A stretch of 64,000 nucleotides of DNA, taken from Mycobacteriaceae bacterium. Lineage in GTDB: Bacteria; Actinomycetota; Actinomycetes; Mycobacteriales; Mycobacteriaceae. A program made the translations under genes and the position numbers. How positions within the stretch are numbered: the first letter of the stretch is position 1; each line of letters starts with the position of its first letter. Location of the stretch: assembly GCA_019749805.1 (NCBI GenBank), contig JAIEPH010000114.1, positions 1 through 64,000 on the forward strand. Direction: 5' to 3'. Below, one piece after another: positions 15,562-23,548 of this stretch. The notes under the pieces are model-generated. The model was not told the origin of the DNA, did not search any database, and worked only from the letters and a program-made list of their open reading frames with translations.

Positions 15562-15900
15562 TCAGCCCGCTTCGGCGGCGCAGATCAGCTTGATGTGCTT
15601 GGTAGCCCAATCGCCAAGCGGTCCAAGTGCTTCCAGCAATTCCTCGCCGGCCGGGGTCATCGAGTACTCCACTCGGGGCGGGACTTCGTGATAGCTCTCG
15701 CGGTGCACGACGCCGTGGCGCTGCAACTCCTTGAGGTGTTGGGTCAGCATCTTCTGGGAGATGCCGGGCAGGCTTCGATGCAATGCATTGAACCGTTTCG
15801 GACCACCCTGGAGTTCCCACAGGATCAGCGGCTTCCACTTTCCGTCGACCACTGCCATCGCGGCGTCCAGGCCACAGGTGAACTTGCCTAGCGAAGCCAC
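15562..15900 (-). CDS. HxlR-family transcriptional regulator
   Basis: This 112-residue winged-helix protein has the family features: a single early Cys in FTCGLDAAM, then VVDGKWKPLILWELQGGPKRF, ISQKMLTQHLKELQRHG and the wing PRVEYSMTPAGEEL. HxlR proteins often sense electrophiles or oxidants through that Cys. It is divergent from the imine-reductase-like genes. A strong inverted repeat lies in the shared promoter region, so it likely controls them and itself. It starts at GTG 15900. Confidence 0.9.
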   Translation of the reverse strand: MASLGKFTCGLDAAMAVVDGKWKPLILWELQGGPKRFNALHRSLPGISQKMLTQHLKELQRHGVVHRESYHEVPPRVEYSMTPAGEELLEALGPLGDWATKHIKLICAAEAG

Positions 15901-15928
15901 AGGTCACCCCCAATGGTTTCGAAAAGGT

Positions 15929-15955
15929 AAGTATCCCACTTTTTAGTGGGTACTT
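15929..15955. promoter_or_regulatory. Inverted repeat, probable HxlR operator
   Basis: AAGTATCCCACT (15929-15940) is followed by TTTT and AGTGGGTACTT (15945-15955). The arms are complementary apart from one bulged base. The site lies between the divergent HxlR and imine-reductase-like genes, 35 bases before ATG 15990. Its symmetry suits a dimeric regulator. Binding by the adjacent HxlR protein is inferred. Confidence 0.6.
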
Positions 15956-15989
15956 GTCGAAAAGTGTGCGTCACGTCAACGATGATGCC

Positions 15990-16856
15990 ATGACAACCGT
16001 GAGCTTTCTGGGTCTCGGCGAGATGGGTTCGGCACTGGCCGGCACCGTTCTCCGCACGGGCCATCGGACGATCGTGTGGAACCGCACCGCCACCAGGACC
16101 GCACCACTCGTCGACGCCGGCGCCGTTGCGGCGAACACACCAATTGCCGCCACCGACGCCGACCTGATCGTGGTGTGCCTGTTCGACCACGCGTCGGTGC
16201 ACGAGGTGCTCGATCCGCTCGCCGATCGACTCACCGGGAAAGGCATCCTCAACCTGACCACCACGTCCCCCGACGGCGCCCGCGAACTCGCCCGATGGTC
16301 GGCCGCCGTCGGCGCCGACTACCTCGACGGCGGCGTCATGGCCACCCCCGAGATGATCGGCACATCCGCGGCCGGAGTCCTCTACAGCGGCTCGCGACGG
16401 CTTTACGAGGAATACCGCACGATCTTCGAATCCTGGGGAACCGCCGAATATTTCGGCGATGACGCGGGGCTGGCCTCACTGTACGACCTGGCCCTGCTGT
16501 CATCGATGTACGTCATGTTCGCCGGGTTCTTTCACGGCGCAGCGATGGTCGGCGCAGCGGGTGTGCCGGCCAAGGAGTTCGCGGCCCGGGCCGTGGACTG
16601 GCTGCACGCCGTGGTGCCTGCGATCGCTGAGTACGCCGAGGTCATCGATGGCGGGGACTATTCGGTGCCCGGCCAGCAGAGTCTCGAGTTCTCCGACATC
16701 AGCGACATCGTGGAAGCCAGTCGTGCACAGGGCATCAGCACCGAACTGGTGGACGTGGTGCAGCGCCTCATTCACCGGCAGATCGATGCGGGTCACGGCA
16801 GCGACGGCTTCGCGCGGGTCGTCGAGAGCATCACGGATCCGGAGGTGGCGGCATGA
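15990..16856 (+). CDS. NADPH-dependent imine reductase-like enzyme (copy 1)
   Basis: The 288-residue protein has an N-terminal Rossmann fold, GLGEMGSALAG (residues 8-18), followed by VWNRTATR (29-36). This matches the cofactor motif described for imine reductases. The central stretch FGDDAGLASLYDLALL (155-170) fits the superfamily active-site pattern, and GADYLDGGVMATP matches a conserved region. The C-terminal half is the helical dimerisation domain. It would reduce cyclic imines or an imine-like intermediate; the substrate is unknown. ATG 15990 is chosen over an upstream TTG. The next gene overlaps by 4 bases. Confidence 0.82.
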   Translation: MTTVSFLGLGEMGSALAGTVLRTGHRTIVWNRTATRTAPLVDAGAVAANTPIAATDADLIVVCLFDHASVHEVLDPLADRLTGKGILNLTTTSPDGARELARWSAAVGADYLDGGVMATPEMIGTSAAGVLYSGSRRLYEEYRTIFESWGTAEYFGDDAGLASLYDLALLSSMYVMFAGFFHGAAMVGAAGVPAKEFAARAVDWLHAVVPAIAEYAEVIDGGDYSVPGQQSLEFSDISDIVEASRAQGISTELVDVVQRLIHRQIDAGHGSDGFARVVESITDPEVAA

Positions 16857-17710
16857 CATCGGTCACCGTGTTGGGTCTCGGCCCGATGGGACAGGCGCTT
16901 TCGGGTGCCCTGCTTGACGCGAACCACCGCACCACCGTCTGGAATCGCACCGAGTCCAAGGCCGACGCAGTGCGCGCCCGTGGTGCGGTCTGGGCGGCGA
17001 CGCCGGCCGAGGCCGTGGCCGCCGGCGCCGTCACGTTGATCAACGTCGTCGACCATGACGTCGTCGACGACCTGGTGGCGCAGGCGGGCGAGGCGGTCAG
17101 TGGACGCGTGATCGTCGGCCTGAGCTCGGACACCCCGGGCCGGGCGCGCCACACCGCCAAACTCGTCGCCGACCTCGGTGGGCGCTACCTCGACGGCGTC
17201 ATCATGACGCCAACTCCGACGATCGGAACACCCAGCAGCAGCGTACTTTTCGCGGGACCCGAGCCGTTGTTCACCACCTATCGGAAGCTCTTCGCCGCGC
17301 TGGGCACGCCGACGTGGCTGGGGGAGGACTACGGCCGCGCGGCGGCATTCGACATGTCGCTGCTGGACGTGTTCTGGACGTCGGTCAGCGGGTTCCTGCA
17401 CGCGTTGACGGTGGCGAGGGTCAACGGAATCACGCCCGGCGAGTTTGTTCCGCACGCACTGGGCATCGTCGAGATCCTCGGCCCGATCTTCGACGAGTTC
17501 GCCGAACGCATCGCCGACGATCGCCACGGCGACAGCAGCGCACCGGTGTCATCGGTGGCGGCGTCGCTGCGCCACCTCATCGGAGCCTCGCACGACGCCG
17601 GTGTCGATGCCGGTGTGCTCGAGGTGTTCCGGCGCTACGTGGACGCCGCCGTCGCCAACGGTCATGGCGCGGATGAGGTCAGCAGAGTGGCCTCGGCGAT
17701 GACGCGGTGA
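16853..17710 (+). CDS. NADPH-dependent imine reductase-like enzyme (copy 2)
   Basis: This 285-residue paralog of the preceding protein shares GLGPMGQALSG (residues 8-18), VWNRTESK (29-36), YLDGVIMTPTPTIG (112-125) and GEDYGRAAAFDMSLL (157-171). Two positions deviate from copy 1: Asn replaces the Gly between the two halves of the cofactor motif, and Phe replaces the Tyr before the conserved Asp. The copies may therefore differ in substrate, or pair as a heterodimer. The ATG overlaps the upstream TGA (ATGA), so the two are coupled. An SDR gene follows 37 bases on. Confidence 0.82.
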   Translation: MTSVTVLGLGPMGQALSGALLDANHRTTVWNRTESKADAVRARGAVWAATPAEAVAAGAVTLINVVDHDVVDDLVAQAGEAVSGRVIVGLSSDTPGRARHTAKLVADLGGRYLDGVIMTPTPTIGTPSSSVLFAGPEPLFTTYRKLFAALGTPTWLGEDYGRAAAFDMSLLDVFWTSVSGFLHALTVARVNGITPGEFVPHALGIVEILGPIFDEFAERIADDRHGDSSAPVSSVAASLRHLIGASHDAGVDAGVLEVFRRYVDAAVANGHGADEVSRVASAMTR

Positions 17711-17747
17711 GGGTTAGTCTGCGCTTCTCGGCGCGAGAGGGGCAGCA

Positions 17748-18593
17748 ATGGCGAAAGCATCCGCAATCAACGGCGAAGTCAAGGGGAAAGTCGTCGTCGT
17801 CACCGGTGGAGCGCGCGGTATCGGTCTGGCCACCGCGACGATGCTGCATAGGCTCGGCGCCAAAGTGGCCATCGGTGACGTCGACGAGGCGGCGGTCAAG
17901 GAGAGCGGAGCCGATGTCGACCTCGGGTTCTACGCGCGTCTCGATGTCACAGATCGGCAGTCGTTCACCACGTTCCTCGACGACGTCGAGCGCGAACTCG
18001 GTCCTGTCGACGTCCTGGTGAACAACGCGGGGATCTGCCCCACCGGCCGTTTCCTCGACGAACCCGACGAGGTCACCGAGCGCACCATCGCCATCAACGC
18101 CACCGGCGTCATCCTCGGCACCAAGCTCGCGGCGGCACGAATGGTCAAGCGCGGCACGGGTCACATCATCAACGTCGCCTCGCTCGCCGGACTCAAAGGA
18201 GTGCCGGGCATCGCCACCTACTGTGCGACCAAGCACGCCGTCGTCGGATACACCGACACCGTGCGGCTGGAGCTGCGCGGTACCGGCGTGCACGCGTCGG
18301 CAGTGCTGCCGACGCTGACCAACACCAGAATGATCGACGGGGTCGCCAGCATGACTGGGATGCGCAACGCCGAGCCCGACGACATCGCCGCGGGCATTGT
18401 CAGCCTCATCAAGAAACCGAAGCCGCAATTGATCGTCACGCGCCAGGCCTCAGTGATGATGGCGCTCACGTCGCGGTTGCCGCTGCGGCTGAGTGAAGCG
18501 GTGACCCGCGCTTTGAACGCCGACCAAATTTTCGCCCAAGCTGCGGGCACCGCGGCGCGGCGCGACTATGAAGATCGCGCCCGCCACTCCTGA
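17748..18593 (+). CDS. Short-chain dehydrogenase/reductase
   Basis: The 281-residue classical SDR has cofactor motif TGGARGIG (residues 20-27), NNAG (about 89-92), the catalytic Ser in INVASLAG and YCATK as the Tyr-Lys pair. After the core it has a 60-residue C-terminal extension with MALTSRLPLRLSEAVTRAL, as in lipid-acting mycobacterial SDRs. It follows the second imine-reductase-like gene by 37 bases and precedes the alkyl sulfatase by 20 bases, so all may share one transcript. The substrate is unknown. Confidence 0.88.
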   Translation: MAKASAINGEVKGKVVVVTGGARGIGLATATMLHRLGAKVAIGDVDEAAVKESGADVDLGFYARLDVTDRQSFTTFLDDVERELGPVDVLVNNAGICPTGRFLDEPDEVTERTIAINATGVILGTKLAAARMVKRGTGHIINVASLAGLKGVPGIATYCATKHAVVGYTDTVRLELRGTGVHASAVLPTLTNTRMIDGVASMTGMRNAEPDDIAAGIVSLIKKPKPQLIVTRQASVMMALTSRLPLRLSEAVTRALNADQIFAQAAGTAARRDYEDRARHS

Positions 18594-18613
18594 CGGATGC
18601 ATATCGTGGCGGC

Positions 18614-20491
18614 ATGGAGCAGAAGCCACCCACCGCCGTCATCGAGTCCGCGCATCGCGAGCACCTGAGCAAGCTACCTTTCGACGACACCGCCGACTTC
18701 GAAGCCGCCGACCGCGGGTTCATCGGCGCCCTCGAACCCTGCGTCGTCAAGGCCGCCGACGGAAGAACGGTGTGGGACAACGACGTCTACGCGTTCCTGA
18801 ACGGCGACGCGCCGGCCACGGTGCATCCCAGTCTCTGGCGCCAGAGTCAGCTGGTGGCCAAGCAGGGCCTCTACGAGGTGGTCGAGGGCATCTATCAAGT
18901 CCGAGGCCTGGACCTGTCCAACATCACATTCATCGAAGGCGATACCGGAATCATCGTCATCGACCCGCTCGTGTCCACTGAGACGGCTGCCGCGGCATTG
19001 GCGTTGTATCGCCGGCATCGCGGGGACCGGCAAGTGGTCGCGGTGATCTACACCCACAGCCACGTCGACCACTTCGGCGGCGTGCTGGGCGTGACGTCGC
19101 AGGCCGACGTGGACGCAGGCAAGGTTGCGGTGCTTGCGCCGGAGGGCTTCACCGAACACGCCGTGCAGGAGAACGTGTACGCGGGCACCGCGATGGCACG
19201 CCGCGCCGGGTACATGTACGGGGCGGCACTCGATCGCGGTCCGCAGGGCCAGGTGGGCTGCGGCCTGGGGCAGACGCCCTCGACCGGTGAGGTCGCGATC
19301 ATCGTGCCCACCATCGACATCACCACCACCGGTGAGACCCATACGATCGACGGCGTCGAAATCGAGTTCCAGATGGCGCCGGGCACCGAGGCGCCTGCCG
19401 AAATGCACTTCTATTTCCCGAAATTCCGCGCGCTGTGCATGGCCGAGAACGCCACCCACAACCTGCACAACCTGCTGACGCTGCGCGGTGCGCTCGTGCG
19501 TGACCCGCACGGCTGGGCGGGGTACCTGACCGAAGCCATCGATACGTTCGCCGACCGCACCGACGTCGTGTTCGCCTCGCACCACTGGCCGACGTGGGGT
19601 CGCGAAGAGATTGTCGAATTCCTTGCGTTGCAACGAGATATGTATGCCTACCTGCATGACCAGACGTTGCGGCAGCTGAACCAGGGCTATACCGGCATCG
19701 AGATCGCCGAAACCTTCGAGATGCCGCCCGCGCTTCAGAAAGCCTGGCATACCCACGGCTACTACGGGTCGGTCAGCCATAACGTCAAGGCGGTCTACCA
19801 GCGCTACATGGGGTGGTTCGACGGCAACCCCGGCCGACTATGGGCACATCCGCCGGAGGCCATCGGTCCACGCTACGTCGAAGCCATGGGCGGTATCGAC
19901 AACGTCGTGAAGATCGCGCAGCAGGCGTTCGACAAGGGCGACTTCCGCTGGGCAGCAACCCTATTGGATCATGCGATGTTCACTGACGAGAAACATGCCG
20001 ACGCGCGTCAGCTTTACGTCGAGACGCTGCAGCAGCTGGCCTACGGCTCCGAGAACGGTCCGTGGCGCAACTTCTTCCTGGCCGGTGCCACAGAGTTGGC
20101 CGACGGCAATTTCGGTACGCCGACCCAGGTCGCACCGGCCACATTGATGGCGCAGCTGTCGCCGGAGCAGATCTTCGATGCTTTGGCGATCAGCGTCAAC
20201 GGACCGAGTGCTTGGGACCTCGACCTCGCGCTGGATGTGACGTTCCTGGATTCGGACGCGAACTACCGGCTGACGCTGCGCAACGGAGTTCTGGTGTACC
20301 GCAAGGTGAATGCCGAGGTGGCCACTGCGGGCGCCACGGTGAAGGTGGCGAACAAAATCCGGTTGCTCGCGCTTGCCGCAGGTGACCTGACCTCACCAGG
20401 CTTCGAGCTCGTCGGCGACGCCACGGTGCTGCAGCAGCTCACCGAATCCCTGGACCGACCGGATCCGGGGTTCAACATCGTCACGCCGTAG
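18614..20491 (+). CDS. Type III (metallo-beta-lactamase) alkyl sulfatase
   Basis: This 625-residue protein is related to SdsA1 and BDS1 and matches Rv3762c. The metallo-beta-lactamase zinc motif is THSHVDHFGG (about 147-156), with further ligands in AENATHNLHN and FASHHWP. The middle part is the alkyl-sulfatase dimerisation domain (HNVKAVYQRYMGWFDG). The C-terminal 130 residues form an SCP2-like lipid-binding domain starting near SPEQIFDALAI. It would hydrolyse alkyl sulfate esters. No signal peptide is visible, so it probably acts in the cytoplasm. It ends the IRED-SDR gene run. Confidence 0.92.
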   Translation: MEQKPPTAVIESAHREHLSKLPFDDTADFEAADRGFIGALEPCVVKAADGRTVWDNDVYAFLNGDAPATVHPSLWRQSQLVAKQGLYEVVEGIYQVRGLDLSNITFIEGDTGIIVIDPLVSTETAAAALALYRRHRGDRQVVAVIYTHSHVDHFGGVLGVTSQADVDAGKVAVLAPEGFTEHAVQENVYAGTAMARRAGYMYGAALDRGPQGQVGCGLGQTPSTGEVAIIVPTIDITTTGETHTIDGVEIEFQMAPGTEAPAEMHFYFPKFRALCMAENATHNLHNLLTLRGALVRDPHGWAGYLTEAIDTFADRTDVVFASHHWPTWGREEIVEFLALQRDMYAYLHDQTLRQLNQGYTGIEIAETFEMPPALQKAWHTHGYYGSVSHNVKAVYQRYMGWFDGNPGRLWAHPPEAIGPRYVEAMGGIDNVVKIAQQAFDKGDFRWAATLLDHAMFTDEKHADARQLYVETLQQLAYGSENGPWRNFFLAGATELADGNFGTPTQVAPATLMAQLSPEQIFDALAISVNGPSAWDLDLALDVTFLDSDANYRLTLRNGVLVYRKVNAEVATAGATVKVANKIRLLALAAGDLTSPGFELVGDATVLQQLTESLDRPDPGFNIVTP

Positions 20492-20501
20492 CCTCTCTCC
20501 C

Positions 20502-20563
20502 GCCGAGTGTGGAGTTGATGCACACTTTTCGGCTAGAAAATGTGCGGGTAACCCACGTTCGGC
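20502..20563. terminator. Imperfect hairpin carrying a repeated intergenic word
   Basis: Between convergent genes, GCCGAGTGTGG at 20502 onward faces CCACGTTCGGC ending at 20563, with an inner pair GCACACTTTT and AAAATGTGC. The arms are partly degenerate. The right arm contains a 23-base word (20542-20564) that recurs exactly at 42095-42117. Bidirectional termination is the likely role. Confidence 0.5.
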
Positions 20564-20577
20564 GCACTGAAACGGCT

Positions 20578-21351
20578 CTATGGCATGCCGCCATCGGCGC
20601 GGATGATCGACCCGCTCGTGTAGCTCGACGCGTCGGACGCCAGAAACAGTGCAGCGCCGACGATCTCGGCGGGCTGACCAAGACGCTGGAGCGCGAAATG
20701 CTGCGCACCCTTCTCCGTCGCCGGAATGTCCCAGGCCTTGCTGACATCGGTGAGGAACGGTCCTGGCATCAACGTGTTGACGCGCACGGTCGGCCCGAAC
20801 GCCAGCGCCAAACCCTCGGTCAGCGCGTTGAGTCCCGCCTTGGCCGCGGAGTAGGGCAGCTGCTCGGGGCGCGGCCTGCGCGACCCGCTGGAGCTGACGT
20901 TGATGATCGACCCACCCCCGGCGGCGACCATCCGCTCACCGACGAGCGTCGACAGCCGGAACGGCCCCTTCAGGTTGAGGTTGACGACCGAGTCGAACAG
21001 CTTCTCGGTCACCGAACCCAGCGACTCGTACAGTGGCGACATACCGGCGTTGTTGATGAGCACGTCGACCTTGCCGAAGCGGTCGTATGCCGCGTCGACC
21101 AGCCCGTCGAGCTCATCCCAGCGTCCGACGTGCACCTGATACGCCAGTGCGGCGCGACCCGTGGCGGCGGTGATCTCCTCCGCCGTGGCTGCACACGCGT
21201 CGTACTTACGGCTCGCGATGATCACGTCCGCACCGCACCGGGCAGCGGCGAACGCCATCTCCCGGCCCAGCCCGCGGCTGCCGCCGGTGACCAATACCAC
21301 CCGGTCAGTGAGGTCGAACAGTTCGGCTACATAGTTGCTGTCGGAGCCCAT
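20578..21351 (-). CDS. Short-chain dehydrogenase/reductase (FabG-like)
   Basis: This 257-residue SDR has TGGSRGLG (cofactor), NNAGMSPLYESLG, the Ser of INVSSSGS and YSAAK (Tyr-Lys). The C-terminal SDASSYTSGSIIRADGGMP is typical of FabG-like oxidoreductases. The substrate is not predictable. Start ATG 21351 lies only 17 bases from the divergent GTG of the histidine phosphatase gene. The end faces the alkyl sulfatase across a hairpin. Confidence 0.88.
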   Translation of the reverse strand: MGSDSNYVAELFDLTDRVVLVTGGSRGLGREMAFAAARCGADVIIASRKYDACAATAEEITAATGRAALAYQVHVGRWDELDGLVDAAYDRFGKVDVLINNAGMSPLYESLGSVTEKLFDSVVNLNLKGPFRLSTLVGERMVAAGGGSIINVSSSGSRRPRPEQLPYSAAKAGLNALTEGLALAFGPTVRVNTLMPGPFLTDVSKAWDIPATEKGAQHFALQRLGQPAEIVGAALFLASDASSYTSGSIIRADGGMP

Positions 21352-21368
21352 GCACTTATGGTGACACG

Positions 21369-21971
21369 GTGCAGTTGCTACTCATCCGGCACGCGTTGCC
21401 GCACCGCAGCGAGCCGGGGCAAGGCTCCGACCCTGAACTGTCCGAAGAGGGCATCGAGCAGGCCAAGCGGCTGCCTGATGCGCTCGGGCGCTTCCCGATC
21501 AGCCGCATCGTCAGCAGCCCGCAGATCCGGGCCAGGCAGACCGCGCAGCCCGTCGCCGACGCTCTGGGATTGACCGTCGATCTCGATGACCGGCTCGCCG
21601 AATACGACCGCGACCTTTCGCACTACACCCCCGTCGAGCAGATCTCCGAAGCCGATATGAAGCGCCTGGCCAGCGGCAACCTGCCCAGCGGGGTGGACCA
21701 GCCTGCGTTCATCGAGCGGGTGCAGGCCGGCGTCGGCGACATCGTCGCGGCCGCCGATCATGAGGACACGGTTGCGGTGTTCACCCACGGCGGCGTCATC
21801 AACGCACTGGCCCACACCGTGATGAAGACCGACCGGCTGCTGTGCGTCCAGGTCGACTACGCCGGCGTCACGCGGCTGCTGTGGTCGTCGCGGCAGAAGT
21901 CGTTCTTCGTGGCCGGGCTCAACTCGACCGAGCACGTATGGGATCTGCTGCCCCGAAACCAGCAGTGGTAG
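21369..21971 (+). CDS. Histidine phosphatase family protein
   Basis: The 200-residue protein has the phosphoglycerate-mutase-like fold. The catalytic His is in LLIRHALPHR (RHA instead of the usual RHG), followed by SSPQIRARQTA and the second His in VFTHGGVINALAH. It probably hydrolyses a small phosphate ester; the substrate is unknown. It starts at GTG 21369. A -10-like TTATGG (21356-21361) lies 7 bases before it, consistent with a leaderless transcript. The phosphotransferase gene follows 9 bases downstream. Confidence 0.88.
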   Translation: MQLLLIRHALPHRSEPGQGSDPELSEEGIEQAKRLPDALGRFPISRIVSSPQIRARQTAQPVADALGLTVDLDDRLAEYDRDLSHYTPVEQISEADMKRLASGNLPSGVDQPAFIERVQAGVGDIVAAADHEDTVAVFTHGGVINALAHTVMKTDRLLCVQVDYAGVTRLLWSSRQKSFFVAGLNSTEHVWDLLPRNQQW

Positions 21972-21980
21972 ACAAGTCGC

Positions 21981-23009
21981 GTGACCATATCGCTGGAGGG
22001 CCTTGACCTCGACGCTCTGGACCGTCACCTGCGCTCGGAGGACATCCCCCGCGAAGGCGAGCTGCGCGGCGAGTTCATCTCGGGCGGACGGTCCAACCTG
22101 ACCTTCCTGGTGTACGACGACGCGTCGAAGTGGGTGCTGCGCCGCCCGCCGCTGCACGGGCTCACGCCGTCAGCACACGACATGGCCCGCGAATACCGGG
22201 TGGTCGCCGCGCTGGCCGACACTCCGGTCCCGGTGGCCCGCGCCGTCACGATGCGCAACGACGACTCGGTGCTGGGTGCACCGTTCCAGATGGTCGAGTA
22301 CGTGGACGGCCGCGTCGTTCGGCACACCAAACAACTCGAGGCGCTCGGCGACGAGAACACCATCGACAGTTGTGTCGACGCGCTGATCAAGGTGCTCGCC
22401 GATCTACATTCGGTCGACCCCGAGGCGGTGGGCCTCGGCGACTTCGGCAAGGCAAGCGGCTATCTCGAACGTCAGGTGCGGCGCTGGGGTGGGCAGTGGG
22501 ATTTGGTGCGTACCGAGGACGATCCGTGCGACACCGACGTCAAACGCCTGCATTCTGCTCTGGCAGAAGCGATTCCGTCACAGAGTCGCAGCGCGATCGT
22601 GCACGGCGACTACCGCATCGACAACACGATGCTGGACGCGCACGACGCCACCAAGGTGCTCGCCGTGCTCGATTGGGAGATGTCGACGCTCGGCGATCCG
22701 ATCAGCGATGCCGCGCTGATGTGTGTGTACCGCCACCCGATGTTCAATCTGGTGCACGCCGACGCGGCATGGTCGTCGCCGCTGATCCCCTCGGCCGATG
22801 AACTCGCGCAGCGCTACTCCGTGGCGGCCGGGGTCGCGTTGGACCACTGGGAGTTCTACATGGCGCTGGCCTACTTCAAGCTGGCGATCATCTCCGCGGG
22901 TATCGCCTATCGCGGTCGGGAAGGTGGCGGCGTCGCCGACGACACCGACCAGGTAGCGGAGGCCGTCGGCCCGCTGATCAGTGCGGGCCTGGAGACGCTC
23001 TCGCGCTGA
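21981..23009 (+). CDS. APH-type phosphotransferase (Rv3761c/FadE36-like)
   Basis: The 342-residue protein has the aminoglycoside-phosphotransferase/choline-kinase fold. The nucleotide lysine lies in KWVLRRPPL, the catalytic loop is VHGDYRIDN (about 208) and the metal-binding part is LDWEMSTLGDP (about 231). The M. tuberculosis ortholog was named FadE36, an acyl-CoA dehydrogenase, but nothing here resembles that fold. Relatives are fused to or sit beside acyl-CoA dehydrogenases (ACAD10/11), where they phosphorylate 4-hydroxy acyl-CoAs. It starts at GTG 21981, just after the histidine phosphatase gene. Confidence 0.88.
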   Translation: MTISLEGLDLDALDRHLRSEDIPREGELRGEFISGGRSNLTFLVYDDASKWVLRRPPLHGLTPSAHDMAREYRVVAALADTPVPVARAVTMRNDDSVLGAPFQMVEYVDGRVVRHTKQLEALGDENTIDSCVDALIKVLADLHSVDPEAVGLGDFGKASGYLERQVRRWGGQWDLVRTEDDPCDTDVKRLHSALAEAIPSQSRSAIVHGDYRIDNTMLDAHDATKVLAVLDWEMSTLGDPISDAALMCVYRHPMFNLVHADAAWSSPLIPSADELAQRYSVAAGVALDHWEFYMALAYFKLAIISAGIAYRGREGGGVADDTDQVAEAVGPLISAGLETLSR

Positions 23010-23039
23010 GTCAGAGCTGCTCGCGGAAGGCCCCGTTAG

Positions 23040-23435
23040 TCAGAAGGGCTGCGACTTGAGGTTTTGCTTAGCCGCACGGCGCAGCTGAACGATTCTGGCT
23101 GTGCCCACCGCGACCGTCAGCAGCCCGCCGCACACAGCGGCCAAGAGGATCGCTACGCCCACAGGCAGATTCCACTCCCAGGCGAAGAAGTTGATGGTGG
23201 TGGAGTCGGTGTTCTGCATGATGAACACCAACAACACGATCAGAATCACGAACCCGGTGATCAGCGCCGACCACAGTGCTGCGGCGCGGGTGAATTTCAC
23301 CGCTGATTCCGGCTTTACCAGGTATTCGCCGGGGGTACCGACCGGATCCGGCGGCATACCCTTCCCGCCCTTCCCGCCTTTGTCGGACGCCGAAGGCGGC
23401 GGCAGGTTGGGCGGCACAGGCGGATCGGTGGTCAT
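23040..23435 (-). CDS. LapA-domain membrane protein
   Basis: This 131-residue protein (Rv3760-like) begins with a Pro/Gly/Lys-rich cytoplasmic stretch. Two membrane segments follow, ALITGFVILIVLLVFIMQN and VGVAILLAAVCGGLLTVAVG, separated by TTINFFAWEWNLP, the usual LapA-domain core. The C-terminal IVQLRRAAKQNLKSQPF is basic and cytoplasmic. The function is unknown; LapA proteins take part in envelope assembly in other bacteria. ATG 23435 is the most natural start. It diverges from the proXVWZ operon by 113 bases. Confidence 0.85.
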   Translation of the reverse strand: MTTDPPVPPNLPPPSASDKGGKGGKGMPPDPVGTPGEYLVKPESAVKFTRAAALWSALITGFVILIVLLVFIMQNTDSTTINFFAWEWNLPVGVAILLAAVCGGLLTVAVGTARIVQLRRAAKQNLKSQPF

Positions 23436-23548
23436 TGGTCCATCTTTGCCCTTTCCCGCGTCATTTGAAACCACTCGGGTAAAGCTCGGCGTTGCCGTGT
23501 GCATGCCGATAGTGTCCGAAGATGCCTCAAGGCCGAAAGGGCTGTGAA

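Noticed and set aside
18674..19780. 368-codon minus-strand frame opposite the alkyl sulfatase
   Set aside because: It mirrors codon-position GC of the plus-strand gene, whose zinc motif and SCP2 domain are clear.
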